A model generated the notes under the pieces. That model was given only the letters and a program-made list of their open reading frames with translations, was not told the origin of the DNA and searched no databases. Positions 22,880 to 35,349 of a DNA stretch of 64,000 nucleotides are shown here, in pieces. The stretch's first letter is position 1. The number at the start of each line of letters is the position of its first letter. The DNA is from Blumeriella jaapii (lineage: Eukaryota > Ascomycota > Leotiomycetes > Helotiales > Drepanopezizaceae), in assembly GCA_009599575.1 (NCBI GenBank), contig VWND01000008.1, forward strand, positions 124,001-188,000, written 5' to 3'. The position numbers were made by a program, and so were the translations under genes.

Positions 22880-24480
22880 GTCAGGTGGTGTTTTTCGGTC
22901 AAAACTTCGGTTAAATAGTGTTTCTTGAAAAGGGCTTGGTTTTGGAACTGAATTTTTTCGTTTGAAAAGTTTTGAGAAAGGTTTTGAAAACGTCGGGTTA
23001 AAAAGTCAGGTTTGCCATTTTGTTTTCCAGATCTGAATATAATTACAAAATCAAAGCCAGCTAAAAACTCGCTTCAGCGTATTTAACGCTTGTTAAATTG
23101 CTTAGTCGTTATGAAATATTTTAAGTTTCGGTGGTCTATAAATACTCGAATTGGATAGGCAGCTTTTTGTAATTCGGCTCGCTAATCTTCGAAGCAATAT
23201 ATAATAGTAAAGAGTTTTTTATTATAAATCTCGTAGTTGCATTCGGCAAAATCGAACTTTTTCGATATAAAAGCGACTGGATAAAATACTCCTGCATCGT
23301 TCTTCTAAAAAAGAATCTCTGAAAAAACGTAGTTAAAAGCGTTAATTTCAACGAATATCTTTTTGTTAGAATTAAAATGGAATAACGTAGATGCAGTCGT
23401 AAACGCTGATTTAAGAAACTCGAAGGCTTTTATATAATCGTCGTTAAAATTTTATTTAGTATTTTTTTTCGTTAAATTTATTAAAAAGATAACGATTCTA
23501 AAAAAACCTTTAATAAATCGTCGATAAAAATTCGCAAAATCTAAAAACGCTTATACGTTTCTGACGTTAAAAAAAAAATTTCAGCCCGTAATCGCTTCGA
23601 ACTTTTTAAAATCCATTTTAATTTTAATAATAAAAATAATCATTCTAAAATAAACGACTTTAAACTTCGAATTCGCATTTTTTTATATTTAATTGCAGGC
23701 CCGCGTCAAAAAAAACTTGAAAAACAAAGTTGACGTGTTTTTTATGTTTTTGAAAATCGTTTAAATAAACTAAAATATCGTTTATATAAGTTATGCAAAA
23801 AATATTTAGATAAGGTCGTAGAATATCGTTTATGCGGAATTAAAACGTGGCGGAAGCGTTGTATAATTCGAAAAGCATAATCAAAGATTCGAATAAATCA
23901 TATTTCGTATTAAATGCAATAAGCCATTTATAGCCTTTTTTTATTCGAATTTTATTAAAAGCGGCGAAAACGTCGAATTTAATATAAAATTTGACTTTGC
24001 TTAGTCGTAAAAGCGTTTTTTAAACCAATAGTAAAAGATATCGGTTTTTAATTATAATAGCGTTAAAAGCTTTGTAATCGACGCAAAATCGTAATCCTTC
24101 TTTTGGTTTTTTTACGAATAGGATTGGAAAGGCTGCGGGAAAAAAGCTTGCTCGGATCCAGCCTTTTTCGAGGTTTTTTTTAAAAAATTTGCGTAAAACT
24201 TGAAATTCGTCGATTAATATATTATATAATAAGCCGTATAAAAATACAGCTCCAAATCGAAGTTCTATCGTATAATCAACGCTTTTTTTATAAAATGCAA
24301 ATTTATTAGCTTCGATAAGGTCAAAAGCGGCTAAATGATAATAGTAGTAAAAAAGAAGTTTTATTCGAGAATCGATTAGCGGTTTGGTTTAAAGGGCCAA
24401 ACGAATATTTTCTAATGAAGCTTCAGCGAAATAAAATTCGGTTGAAAATTGTTGTCGTACAGTTTAAAAAAGCTTATTCT
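22880..24480 (-). pseudogene. B2 reverse transcriptase and RNase H
   Basis: The RT palm box is YIND at 23777-23788, with the first catalytic Asp changed to Asn. Fingers and palm extend to about 24450. RNase H begins near 23370; its first block reads FVEINAFNYVF, with the catalytic Asp changed to Asn, whereas B1 keeps it (FVETDAFDYVF). An internal duplication of about 35 bp built on AAAACTTCGGT at 22878-22935 is absent from B3. Confidence 0.82.
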
Positions 24481-24779
24481 TTTGCAATTAATCGATTTCA
24501 AATGATATAGTAAAGGGAGATTCGTCGGTTAAAGCGTCTAGTTTATATAATTATTAATTAATTTCGTATAAAAAGGCTGAAAATACCTCGACTTTTAATT
24601 GAAAGGCCAAAATAGTAAACACAGCTGCTTTTGTACGACGAGATATAATTGGTAAAACGACGGTTTTGTAAAAATGGCGTTTCTGGACTAGGCCTGAAAC
24701 GGCTAATTAATAAATGCGTTAAAATAAGCAATTCGTACGGCAGAAGTCTGAATTAAAACAAAAAGTGTTCGTAGTCCAG

Positions 24780-25150
24780 TTAATATAAAAGTTGTATGTC
24801 CGAAGCCAGGGCTTTCCTAAAATAAAGTCGTATTTTCTTAGTGTTATAATAAAAGTTGTAATTAATTCGATATGGCCGGCGGTATTAATTTAAAAGGAAA
24901 CTTGATAAATAATATCGCCGTAAATAAAAAAGCGTCCGTTAACCACGATAAGTTTACGTGGATTAGTAAGTAAAACAAAGGTTAATTCGTAATATTGCAC
25001 GAAAAAATAATTAATAAAATTATCGGTAGCTTCGGAATCGTTTAAAAAGTAGGTTTTAATATATATACTATTAATAATTATAATATAAAGCAATATTAAA
25101 TATAGTTTCGGAACGCCGTTTAAAGCAAATAATTCCAATCCATTTTTCAA
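24780..25150 (-). pseudogene. B2 aspartic protease
   Basis: The 86-codon frame 24890-25150 holds LNDSEATDNFINY at about 25010-25049, a retropepsin active site (D-S-G-A-T) with Gly changed to Glu. The second conserved half, IELITTFIITLRKYDFILG, follows downstream and fits the flap and ILG region of Ty3/gypsy proteases. The enzyme would cleave the Gag-Pol polyprotein. Loss of the active-site Gly makes this copy inactive. Confidence 0.83.
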
Positions 25151-25249
25151 AAGTTTTTAATAATAACAATTATCAAAAACAATCAGTTTTCCGACTTTTT
25201 TGCCTCGGCTTTAGCTTTTTTGATTTAAAAAAAATCGGAGCAATTAGCA

Positions 25250-26675
25250 GCGCGGTGTTTATCGCTGGCATATTATAAGCAAAAGTTATTAGCAAAAAAG
25301 TAAATTCGGCGCGCTAACTTTTCGGCATTATCTATTAGGCGTTTATTTTTGGCTATATCGGCTGCGGTTTATATAATTGCTTTGGTTTAAATGGCGCTAA
25401 GATTCATAAGATCGCCCTGAATAATAGTCGTAATAACAGTTTTAAATATAAAAGCAAAAAAAATAATTCTCGTATTGCGGCCTTCGGTTTTGTAATAATT
25501 GAAATTCAATTGTCGAAAAACGGTATCGGTTTCGCGTATTTAAGCGCAAAAACCAATAAGATCGGTTTTTAAATCGAAAGGGTTGGTATAAAACAAGCGG
25601 ATGATTATATTAAAATAAAAAGCTTCGCGTAAAATAACGATAGCGGCTTCGTTATTAAACTTAATATAATTTTTAATTTCCAATTAAATAAAAAGAAAAA
25701 TAAACAGGAATTAATTGCTTTATTTAAAGAATAAAATTTTCTTAAATGCATCTGCCTGTTAATTAAAAACACCGAACGATTATTAAAAAACTTAAATTAT
25801 TTTTGCAATAGTTAGATAGAAAAAAGTGCCGTTCGTACGTAAATCTTTTTGTAAAGCGCTTTTGGCTATATCGGAAAAGCGGGAAAAAAAATAATTTATA
25901 CGATTCTGTTCGGTCGTATATTAATTCTGATTAAAACGGAGTTTTAAAATTATATTTTAAAAAAAAATGGTAAAATGCTTCGTAACGTTGCCGGTGCTAT
26001 CCGAATCTGTGAATTTATCGGGGTCGGGAAAAGCAGATGTTTTTTTTTTTTGCGTTTAAAATGTTCGGTGTATTTTAACTAATAAAAGTTTGTTTTCGGA
26101 AATTGGCAAATTCGGTTTCGCGGTTTTAAATTATTTTTTTTTAAAAAGCTTTTTTTTTCTAATATTATACCGTTTAAATATCCAGCTTTTAAGCGAGATT
26201 ATTCAGCTTGGCTTTAAATAATATTATTATATCGTTTTGCTTTACCGCGTAAGCGAAAATATCGAAGATTTTTTAAAAGCAGGCTTTCGTATTAGCGATC
26301 AAAGCGGCGACGATTTGATCGGGATATTTAAAATGTTTTAAAATAAAGCAATTGGAAGGTTCCGACAATTTAAAAAGGTCCGATATTTTCGGTATTGATG
26401 CCCGTTAAAAAAAAAGCGTGAAGTATGTTTTGTTCCGGGATGTAGGCAGAAGCAGAACAGAATTTTTTGAATATAAGTTTTGTATCAGAGAGGATTGTCG
26501 TTTCTTATGTCAAAAAAGGTTGTCGTTTCGTAGTTTCGTATAAAGGGTCGTAAGGGTCGTAAGATTGTTATTGCGATAAAGTTGATTTTGTATGCGCAAA
26601 GGCAGAACAGAATTGGCAGGCCTTTTCAGCTCGAAGGCTGAAATAAGGGTGTCAAAGGAGTTTTGGTAGTTAATA
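25250..26675 (-). pseudogene. B2 gag with zinc knuckle
   Basis: The knuckle is at 25250-25281 on the minus strand: C, two residues (one now a stop), Tyr in place of the second Cys, ASDK, H, RAAN, C. That is C-x2-C-x4-H-x4-C with one Cys lost. Capsid sequence lies to the right up to the 5' LTR, without a long frame. Confidence 0.75.
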
Positions 26676-26847
26676 TGTAAAGGAACGAACGAGCAGAAGG
26701 TTCGTAAGTGATTTGCATTGATTACGAGGTTCTAAATTAAAAGTGTCGCGAAGTCTAAGATACAGTATGTGCGGGTTCCGATGTCACGTGACAACAACGT
26801 GACCTTCGGACCACGTGACCAACGAACTGACGTCTTATCTCCTCACA
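26676..26847 (-). repeat. 5' LTR of B2
   Basis: 172 bp, TGTAAAGGAACGAACGAGC to CTCCTCACA in plus-strand view. It contains two intact CACGTG sites (26785-26790 and 26812-26817). It is the least mutated family B LTR. Confidence 0.92.
26785..26817. promoter_or_regulatory. Paired CACGTG sites in the B2 5' LTR
   Basis: CACGTG at 26785-26790 and 26812-26817, the first within GTCACGTGAC. Similar sites occur in A3 (19527-19532), D (30795-30800, 36903-36908) and E (47818-47823). CACGTG is the core site of bHLH factors in fungi; use by these LTRs is inferred. Confidence 0.45.
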
Positions 26848-28790
26848 ACGTTATTATTATACGTACAAATTATTATAATTTAAAATACTTTTTTACGAAA
26901 AAACGTTTAAACGGACGCTAAACGAAATAAATCGACGAGCTAGCTAAATACGATTTTGCAATCGAATATAAAACAGAAGTTTTTAATTCGGCGGATAATT
27001 TTTTCCGCCGGTTAAATTTAAAAAAAAATAAAAAAAAAAATAACGAATAACTATTTACGTTATATCGTAAGCTAAAATTATCTTATTTAAGAAATTCTAA
27101 AATGTTTTCCGCAGTAAAAACACGCTTAAAATCGAAGCATAAATTATTTCGCGCCGATAAATATTCGAAGCTTTTATTAACGAAATTAAAAAATAAAAAA
27201 TAAGCGGAAAAAAGCTAAATAAAAAGCTTTTTCGCCGAATTGTTTTTTGCTAATATTACTAATTGCAAATAATATATACTTCGAAGCGTAGCCGCTGTAT
27301 TATTATAATCCGAAACGGCTAATAACGAATTAGCAAAATCGATTTACAAAACTATTTTCCAATTGCAAAAATCTGATTTTTTTGTATTATAAAAAACGTA
27401 TAAATCGGCTTCGCAAAACAATCGAGCCGGATCCGAAAAATACTGGCGTATAAGCTAAAATAAATTATCATATTATAAAAAACGTACGTATATTTCGAAT
27501 AAAAGCGCTATTAAAAGCGAAATATTAAAAATTAATTACGACGATTCGACCGCCGGCTATTAAGATTTTCGGCGAACGCTAAAATTAATTAAAAAAAAGT
27601 ATTTCTGGCTTGATTTACGAAGCGACGTAAAGCGTTACGTTAATACGTATAAAAAGTGTTAAAAAAGTAAATTTAAAAAACACCGACCTTATAACAAATT
27701 AGCTTTTTTTCGACTTTTACGAAATTTTGGAAAAAAATAATTATAAATTTTATTACGAGTTTATTTTTTAGCAAAAAACGAAATCGTATTTACGATTCGA
27801 TATTCGTTATAATAAACCGATATACGAAGCTGTCGAAATATATACCGATACAAAAAACGATTTTAGTTTTAAATTTGGCTAAGATATTTATATAATATAT
27901 TTATAAAAATTTTGGCTGTTTTAAAAAGATTATTACAAATAAAAAATTAGTTTTTATTAATAAATTCTGGTTTTTAATAATATTTTATTTATAAATACGA
28001 CGTCGATTAAGCACTGCTTTTTATTTTTAAACCGATAGCCAAACGAAACGTTAAAATTAAATTTTAAAATTTTATTTTCGCACGTATTACGATTATCGAT
28101 AAAACGATTAAACTACGAAGCTTGCTTTAGCCGAATTTACGTATAATAATTCGATACACGCTTTTACGGGTTTTATTTTCTTTCGTATATTATACGGCTT
28201 TTATTTAAAACTTAGCAGCAACGTCGAAAGCGACGTCGTAAAAAAAAAAATACCGTTAGCGGAAAAACGAATTAAAATATTGCAAAAAAAAAAAAAAATT
28301 TAATAAAAAGCTAAAAAAAACCAACGCGAATTATAAAAGGTTTTACGACGCTAAACACAAAAATACTAGATTTTAAATAAGCGATAAAATACTATTATCG
28401 ATTAAAAACCTTCGACAGCTGCGATTTTTTCGAAAGCTTTTAAATAAATATTTAAAAATTTTTAAAATTAAGCGAATTATACACGAGCACGGCCAAGCTT
28501 ATTAATTCGAGCTTTTTTTTTAATATCGTATTTACGATATTTTTCACGTTTTTTTATTAAAACCTTAGTAAAATCGGAACGACACCGAGCCGAAAAATAA
28601 TATAATAGAATTTTAAAAACCCGAAAAATACGAAATTAAATTAATATAAGCTTACAAAAATATAAAAAAAGGCTGATATTATTTAATACGATAAAAAGGT
28701 TATTTATTAAACGAAGATTCGTAAAAGCCAGAAAATTATTTTACGAACGTAAAAAAGATTATGAAAAAATATTTGAAAAATACGATAAAT
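26848..28790 (+). pseudogene. A2 RNase H end, integrase and chromodomain
   Basis: Colinear with A1 790-2745. RNase H finishes near 27010. The integrase zinc domain is near 27530-27680, the core to about 28260 and the C-terminal module to 28560. The chromodomain is near 28620-28790, with the ENYxELxN and IVKKYLK-like blocks partly readable. Its stops coincide partly, but not fully, with those in A1, so the two copies were mutated independently. Confidence 0.8.
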
Positions 28791-28889
28791 AATAGCAACG
28801 AAATAATAACAAATGCGCGTCGTAAAAGTAAAAAAAAACAAAAACATTTAAAAAACTTTAAAACCGCTGTTAAAGCGATTTATTATTCG

Positions 28890-29728
28890 TATTATTATCG
28901 TTATTTTTTTTTTTAATTTTATCGCTAATTTTTTTAAATTTAAAAGCAGCGGCAAGCTAAAAAAAAATTAATATTAAACGAATTCGCAAAATATTCGATT
29001 TATTTTAATTAAAGTTTTTATAATAATCGTAATCGAATTTTAAATTGCAATTACGATATTTTCGTAAAAATTCAAAATTAAATTTAATTAATTAAAATAA
29101 ATTCGAACGACGATTTCGAAACGTCGGAAAATACGTTTTATATTAGCGTCGTTAAATAAAAGGGCCGGCGCAGCCAAAATTTTTAAAATAGCAGCAGCCG
29201 CCAAACCGGCAAAAGCGGGCGCAGCAGCAGCAGCGGCAGCCCGAGCCGCGGCGCGATTCGTACGATTTCCGATTATTATAAAAGCCGAAGCGTTATTTTT
29301 TTTAAAACGATTTATATAAGCGTCGTAAATAATAAAATTAATAAAAGTTTTAGCAAAAGCTTTAGCTTCGGCAGCAAAAAAAAAAAAAGCGGCAGCGGCG
29401 GTGGCAGTATCGAAACGATTTATAAAATCGTTAAGATTCGAAAAAAAAATTTGCGTTTCGGCGGCGCGTACGACAGGAATTTGTAGCTAATTAAAAACGA
29501 ATTCGAATAAAAATTTAAAAAATTTACAAAAAAACATTAAATATACGAAGCTTTACAGCGGTTGCATTTTACGCTAAAAAGCTCGAAAACGCAAAAAAGC
29601 AAAAAAGCCGCTATAATGCTTTCGCGTAAAATCAAACGTGCATATCGAAAACAAATAAAAATTAAAAGCATTTTAAAAATTCGCGGCGAACGCGGCGAAA
29701 AGCAATTAATTAAAAAAAAAAAAACTAA

Positions 29729-29764
<36 letters not shown>

Positions 29765-29775
29765 AAGTTAAGCAG
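28890..29775 (+). pseudogene. A2 extra 3' open frame
   Basis: Colinear with 2829-3690 of A1, with the same reading frame. The Ser/Arg/Gly block is at about 29190-29270 (SSSSGSPSRGAIRTISDYY) and the basic tail at 29562-29771, which ends in an A-run encoding only Lys. The A1 Met codon has become ATA here. Most stops are TAA/TAG at former Gln codons. The function is unknown. Confidence 0.5.
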
Positions 29776-30026
29776 AAAAATTACGGCTATTTTAAAAAAA
29801 AAAGACTTTTTCCAACGAAAATACGAGCGTTATTAAAAACAAAAAAAAACAAAACAGCGGAACAGCTATAATTTACGACCGAAAGCGAAAAAAACAGCTA
29901 TAATTCACGACCGAAAGCGGAAAAAACCGTACGTTATTTCGAAAGCGTAACGTACGTTATATACGAAAGCATACGTACAAAAAAATCAATCGCTTTTAAA
30001 AACCAAAAGCTTAAAAAAGAAAATAA

Positions 30027-30440
30027 TATCAAAAATTAATATTACGTATATAAATCAAATAATCCGCCAAAACTTTTTGCTTTTTATTAATCTTCGAATA
30101 ATACTTTTTGCGGATAGGCCGTAAAGGCCGAATAATATTATAAAAGCTGGAAATAATATTTAAGTAAAACATTTTATAAAAATAATTATTAAAAAACTAA
30201 TTATTAAAATTATATTGAAAAAAATTAAAAAAAGGTCGGAATAGGGGTTGGAAAAGCATATTAAATAGGATTCGCTTAGTTTTCTGGAAAATATTTTTTT
30301 CGAGGGCTCCATTCCTCCTTTTGTATTTATAAGCGCCTTCTACTAAAAATATAAAAGGTAGAAATCAGTTTGACTATCAACCCAATTTTATCTGAGTTTT
30401 ATTGTCTGAACTAGTGTTTCCCTGCCTTTCAATCTTTATA
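30027..30440 (+). repeat. 3' LTR of A2 (414 bp)
   Basis: Starts TATCAAAAATTAATATT and ends AATCTTTATA, aligned over its full length with the A1 LTR. A short polypurine run (30013-30026) precedes it. The outer 70 bp is the best-preserved part. Confidence 0.88.
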
Positions 30441-30689
30441 ATTAAATATACGAAGCTTTGCAACGGTTGTATTTCACGCTAAAAAGCTCGAAAACGTAAA
30501 AAAGCAAAAAGGCCGCCGTAATATTTTCGCGTAAAATTAAACGTGCATACTAAAAGCAAATAAAAATCAAAAGCATTTTAAAAGTTTGCGGCGAACGCGG
30601 CGAAAAACAGTTGATTGAAATAAAAGAAAGCTAATAAAAAAATAAAAATAAAAAAGAAAAAAAAATTTAAGTAAGAAAATTGCGATTAT
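30441..30689 (+). mobile_element. Family A copy A4, piece 1 (3' open frame)
   Basis: Matches A2 29536-29790: part of the extra 3' frame with its Lys-rich tail, TTAAAATTCGC-like blocks and GGCGAACGCGG. It is interrupted at 30689 by D; the piece resumes at 37041. Its upstream part must lie left of A2, outside the window. Confidence 0.83.
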
Positions 30690-30932
30690 TGTTACGATCC
30701 TGCCAGTGGTATAGGTGCCAGTGGTATGATTGCCGGTGGTGTTGAAATAAGGTTTGGGCACGGACCACCTCGGCTATTAAGCCTCGCGCTAAATCACGTG
30801 ACTTATAAGCGCAACCCATTGTATATAAAATTCGCGACTTCGAGCATTTTAACTCGGTGTTTTTTTTTCAATTTATATGCGTACTTTTTGATTTATATTA
30901 TCTTTTTGATTATTTTTAAGCTAGCTGTAATA
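30690..30932 (+). repeat. 5' LTR of D
   Basis: 243 bp, TGTTACGATCCTGCCAGTGG to GCTGTAATA. The outer left end is clean; the inner end is mutated. CACGTG lies at 30795-30800 and a TATATAAAA box near 30832. The frames 30567-30761 and 30726-30935 overlap the LTR edge and are not genes. Confidence 0.92.
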
Positions 30933-31099
30933 TAAAAAAAAACCAAACAGCTTTCGCTGAAAAGCTTTGTATTTACTATTAAAAACTCGATTTGTTTTTG
31001 CAATTCGAACTTTTTTTAAACCGCTCGTACCGACGTTTATTTATCGATGCTTTGATCAGAACTTTTTTTACTGATTTTATTTCCAGAAAAAACTAAAGT

Positions 31100-32480
31100 T
31101 TTTTTTTTTAATTAATTCGATTTGCTTTTGCAATTCGAATCGCTTTTTTTAAATATATTTCATGCTTTTTTTATAAATCGACGCGGCATCCGAAAACGAA
31201 CGCAATCCGTACGATTCGGCTTCGAATCAGCATTTCTATCTTTTGCTTTTACTTTTGGCGCTTCCGAATCTTTATTCGTTTTAAGCTTTTTCGACGATTT
31301 TAAAAGCGAGTTTTTATTTTACGATTTTTTTATCGAATTACAATTATTTACTGGATTTTTTCGTTTTATTATCGAATTCAAAATCGAATTATACGACGCT
31401 AACATTTTAATACTTTTAAACCGACGAATGTTTTTAAACCGATTATTTAGCATATTTGCTAACGCTAAAGGATTTATTGCGGCTTAGCAGCTTTAGATCG
31501 CTTAAATAATCGCTTAAATTATTGCCGCCGCTCGTTTTCCAGCTTTTTCCGCTAATATCGCTCCGCGACGCTTTTTTTTTATTTCGAGTTTCGCGCGTTT
31601 TTATCGCAGATTTTTAATTAATTTCCGAATATTACTTTTTCGTTTTCGACCCAACCATTTTTCGAATCGAATTATCTAAAATCAAATACTTTCGCTACGC
31701 TTTTAGCGATTATTAAAAAATTAAATATAACGTATAAAAAATAAATATAAAATTGTTTATTAAAAAATATTTTGAAAACTTTATATAAGATATAAACTAA
31801 GCTAAAGCATATTTCAAATATATTACTAAAAAAGCAAAAATTATTATTTTAAAACATTTAAACCCCGAATTTTATAACCAAGCCTAATCGGCCCGAAACG
31901 TTTTTCGCATTTTTAATCAGCGCTTTTTTAATTACAACCGCGTTTAGTCTATTAAATTGCAATATAACAAGCTTTATATAAATAACGGTCAGATTTATAA
32001 TAATTTTCGTTTTTTGTTTATTCGTTACGCAGTTATTAGCAAAATTATTAAAAACCGTTGATTTAAAAATATATGCGAAAAAGTTATTTTTATTTTTAAA
32101 TACGATTTCCGAATAAAAAAATATAAAATAAATAATAATTATATTGTTTTAAACGAGTTTTTGGCCGTTGCGAATAAAAGGTTACGTAATATCCGAGCTA
32201 AAAAAATAGCTTTTATCCGTCGCATAAGCTATTTTTCTTTTGTTATAGCTTTTGCTAATCAGGATTTTAAGCGTATTTCCGGTATTTTTAAAGTTTTATA
32301 GCGTTTTATTTTTTTAGCCTTTTTTATTTGCATAGCTTTTTTTTTTTAACAAAGATTTTTATAAGCGTATAGCTGTTATTTCTGTTATTTTCGATTCTTT
32401 CCGCTTGGCTGCGCGTTTTTTTGGCGCTTGTTATAATTGCGGCAAGCCCGGCCATTTCGCAAACGTTTGCTCCGACGCCA
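31100..32480 (+). pseudogene. D gag with intact CCHC knuckle
   Basis: The knuckle at 32429-32470 reads CYNCGKPGHFANVC, a perfect C-x2-C-x4-H-x4-C. Upstream, about 31780-32230, a frame shows capsid-like sequence (YFKYITKKAKIIILKHLNPEF, then KLYINNGQIYNNF) as in the retrotransposon gag family, with TAA/TAG stops. An open frame of 121 codons (31122-31487) precedes it, possibly the N-terminus in another frame. The preserved knuckle is GC-rich and contrasts with its surroundings. Confidence 0.8.
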
Positions 32481-33479
32481 AGCTTAATCGCAAAATCGCC
32501 GAAATAATTATCGATAAAAAATAAAACGATTTATTAAAAAACTTTTAAGCCGTAGTAAAAACTTTATTATAATAAAAAATTCGATTTGTAAAAAGATTTG
32601 AAATTTAATTAACGCTTTTTAATAAAAAAACGACAGTTTTTAATCTTTATTAAACTAGCACGTAATAAATTATATATTAAAACATTTGCATATATCGATA
32701 ACGAAGCTAATATTTTCGATGCGATTAAAACTTTTTTAGCGTATTAATTTTTTTAACGTTTCGAAATAAATTTTATTCGGCTGTACAAATCTATTATATC
32801 CACCGGCTATAATAGCGAGCCGAAAAAGCTTATTTCTTTTATTATTCTTTTTTTTTTACGATTAACCGACGTCGTATAAATTTTTCTTTTCTGATTATAA
32901 ATCTAAGCTTTACCAACGTTTTTATTAGTCGTAAATTTTTATAACATTACGATTTAAAGCAAACGTATAATCAAAAAAAAACAAAAAAAAAATGGCCATT
33001 CGATATGCCCGTTATTTTTTATTTTAATAAATAATTGTTCGTCGATTTTAATCAGCGAAAAAAGCTTGAAATGCTTAGTCGCATATATTAAAAGAATATA
33101 AACAAACGAAACAGCGTAATAAAAGCTTTATATATTTCTGCCAACACTTTTATAACGATTAAAAAAGTTTATTTAGGTTTTAAAGCTAATAAATCTTTTA
33201 TATTTATACGAAATCTTAAAAGCAATTTGTATAAAATAAAAAAGTTTTTTATTAGCAACTCTAAACCGATTAAGCCGATTTTTTCAACCGGGCCAATTAT
33301 TATCTTTTTTATTTTCAATTGCAATATTAATTGTATTTCCGCTTTTGTATTTAGCGTTTTGCAAATACGTTACGAAAAGCGAATGCGAATCGCAAAAAAA
33401 AAAAATTATTATTATTCAGCGATTATACGTTTGTTGCTTTTATGTATAATATAAATAAAAAACGTTTCCGCCGTGCGAA

Positions 33480-35010
33480 AATCGCCGAATTTAAAAAAGT
33501 TATATAGCTCGCGGTAATAAAAAGTATTTCCGTTTTCGACGTTTTGCAAACCAAATATAACGACAACGTAATTTTTATAAAAAAGCTTTTTTTAATTTAG
33601 TATTCGGAGTTCGAAAACTGTTTTATAAGCAAAAAAGCGACAAGCTCGCTTTTCGCCGCTCCGGTATAAATTATAAAATATATTTTACTACGGAAAATAC
33701 GTTTTTATAAAACTATTTAAACGTTTTACGAATAAACAACTTATAAAAATTAAAAGTTATATTTTCGACAATTTATATAAAAGTTTTATTAAACTTTTTA
33801 ATATTTTTTTCGCCGCTCCGATTTTATTTATGAAAAAGTCAAACGGCTTTATACGCTTATATATCGATTATCGTAAGCTTAACGATTTTACGAAAAAAAA
33901 ATTCTATTTTTTGCTTTTAATTAACGAAATATTAACGCGAATTATTAAAGCCAAAGTATTTACGAAAATTAATATTTAATAAATATTTAATCGAATCCGA
34001 ATATCCGAAGAATTTAAAAAATTAATCAGTTTCCGTATCCGATACGGCATATATAAATATAAAATTTTTCCGTTCGATTTTATTAATAGGCCCGCTATAT
34101 TTTAACGCTTTATTAATAATATTTTTATAAAGCATTTAAATGATTTTTGCTCGGCGTATTTTAACGATATTTTTATTTATTTCGCGAATAATTTAAAATA
34201 TAAGATTTACGTTAAAAAAATTCTGTTGATTTTAAAAAAACACGGTTTAAAAGCTAAAATCAAAAAATGCGAATTTAATATTACGAAAACCAAATTTTTA
34301 AGTTTCGTTATTAATATTTAAAATATTAAAATAAACCCGGAAAAAATCGTTATTATTAAAAACTAGCAATATACAGCGAATATACGAGGCGTATAAAGCT
34401 TTCTAAGCTTCTGCAATTTTTACAAACGCTTTATAGCCGGCTACAGCCGTATTTGCCGCTTTCTTATTGCTTTCATAAGCAAAAACGTTTTTTTTATATT
34501 CGAAAAAAAGCAGAAAAACGCATAAAAAATATTACGCAAAATTTTATTAAATGTTTTTATTTTATGCTATTACGATTTTTATAAGTAAACGCGCCTGAAA
34601 ACCGACTTTTTTAATAAAATAATAACTGGCGTATTATCGTAATTGCAAAAAAATAATTTTTATTATTCGGTCGGTTTTTTTTTTTAAATTATAATCGACG
34701 CCGAATTTAATTATCCGATTTACGACAAAAAGCTTTTCGCTATTTTTCGCTTTTTTAAAAATTATAAGCCGGAATTATTAAACGCTTAGAAAAACGTATA
34801 TATATATACCGATTATCGCGTTTTAAAATATTTTATAATAATCAAAAACTTTTCGGCCCGATAAGCCCGATAGGCCGAGTTTTTCGCCGATTTTTATTTT
34901 ATAATTATATACCGGTCGGAAATTATTAATACGCTCGTTAATACTTTTTTTCGCAAAAACCAAAATATTTTCTTATTAAAAATACGATAACGAGCAGCTC
35001 GAAAGCAGCA
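33480..35010 (+). pseudogene. D reverse transcriptase and RNase H
   Basis: The RT has PILFMKKSNGFIRLYIDYRK near 33820-33875, then FTKINI (catalytic Asp of TKLD now Asn), FPFDFINRPA near 34070, and the second palm box YFND at 34157-34168 (Asp now Asn). The connection is LSFCNFYKRFIAGYSRI near 34400. RNase H shows LKTDFFNKIITG (Asp intact), YPIYDKKLFAI (Glu now Lys) and YIYTDYRVLKYF (Asp intact, His now Tyr). Protease lies between 32600 and 33300, but I could not fix its active site. Confidence 0.84.
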
Positions 35011-35349
35011 AATGCTTTTAAACGATAAATTAAATTTTTAAATTTTAAAAAAAATAATTATTAAAAGCATAACTACGCTGGCGCCTGTGAAAATAGCTTT
35101 CGATAAGTACGATAACGATAATATTTTTTTCGAAAAAAACAGCGAAATCGAAAAAAATAAAATATTTACAAAAAAACTCGCAGACTTAATTTTCGTAAAC
35201 GCATACGATATGCATAATTATATAATTATAAACGATTTATTACAAGCTAACAAAAACTTTTTTTTTTCGAAGCGTAATAAATGCAAGCTCGCAATTACAG
35301 CTTTAATTATCAATTGCGATAAAACAAATTGTTTTTCCAAAGCAAATTA

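Larger units (their letters stand above)
20818..26847 (-). mobile_element. Complete Ty3/gypsy chromovirus, family B copy B2 (6030 bp)
   Basis: Two 172-bp LTRs (20818-20989 and 26676-26847) start TGTA and end CA/TA in plus-strand view and flank gag, protease, RT, RNase H, integrase and chromodomain on the minus strand. A perfect 5-bp target duplication, ACGTT, lies at 20813-20817 and 26848-26852. Removing B2 restores the A1 sequence at about 785-800. It is the reference copy of family B here and less mutated than B1, but still full of stops. Confidence 0.93.
19549..30440 (+). mobile_element. Ty3/gypsy chromovirus, family A copy A2, interrupted by B2
   Basis: The plus-strand segments 19549-20817 and 26848-30440 together run from just before RT to the 3' LTR. 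B2 separates them within RNase H with the 5-bp duplication ACGTT. The left end is where A3 inserted. The right LTR ends in A4 3'-frame sequence, so A2 inserted into yet another A copy (candidate duplication ATTAA, 30441-30445). Confidence 0.88.

Noticed and set aside
29562..29771. Lys-rich protein as an independent gene
   Set aside because: It is the in-frame end of the longer family A 3' frame; the poly-Lys end is an expanded A-run.
30726..30935. 69-codon frame in the D LTR
   Set aside because: Entirely inside a 243-bp LTR with matching partner; the frame is not kept in the other LTR.
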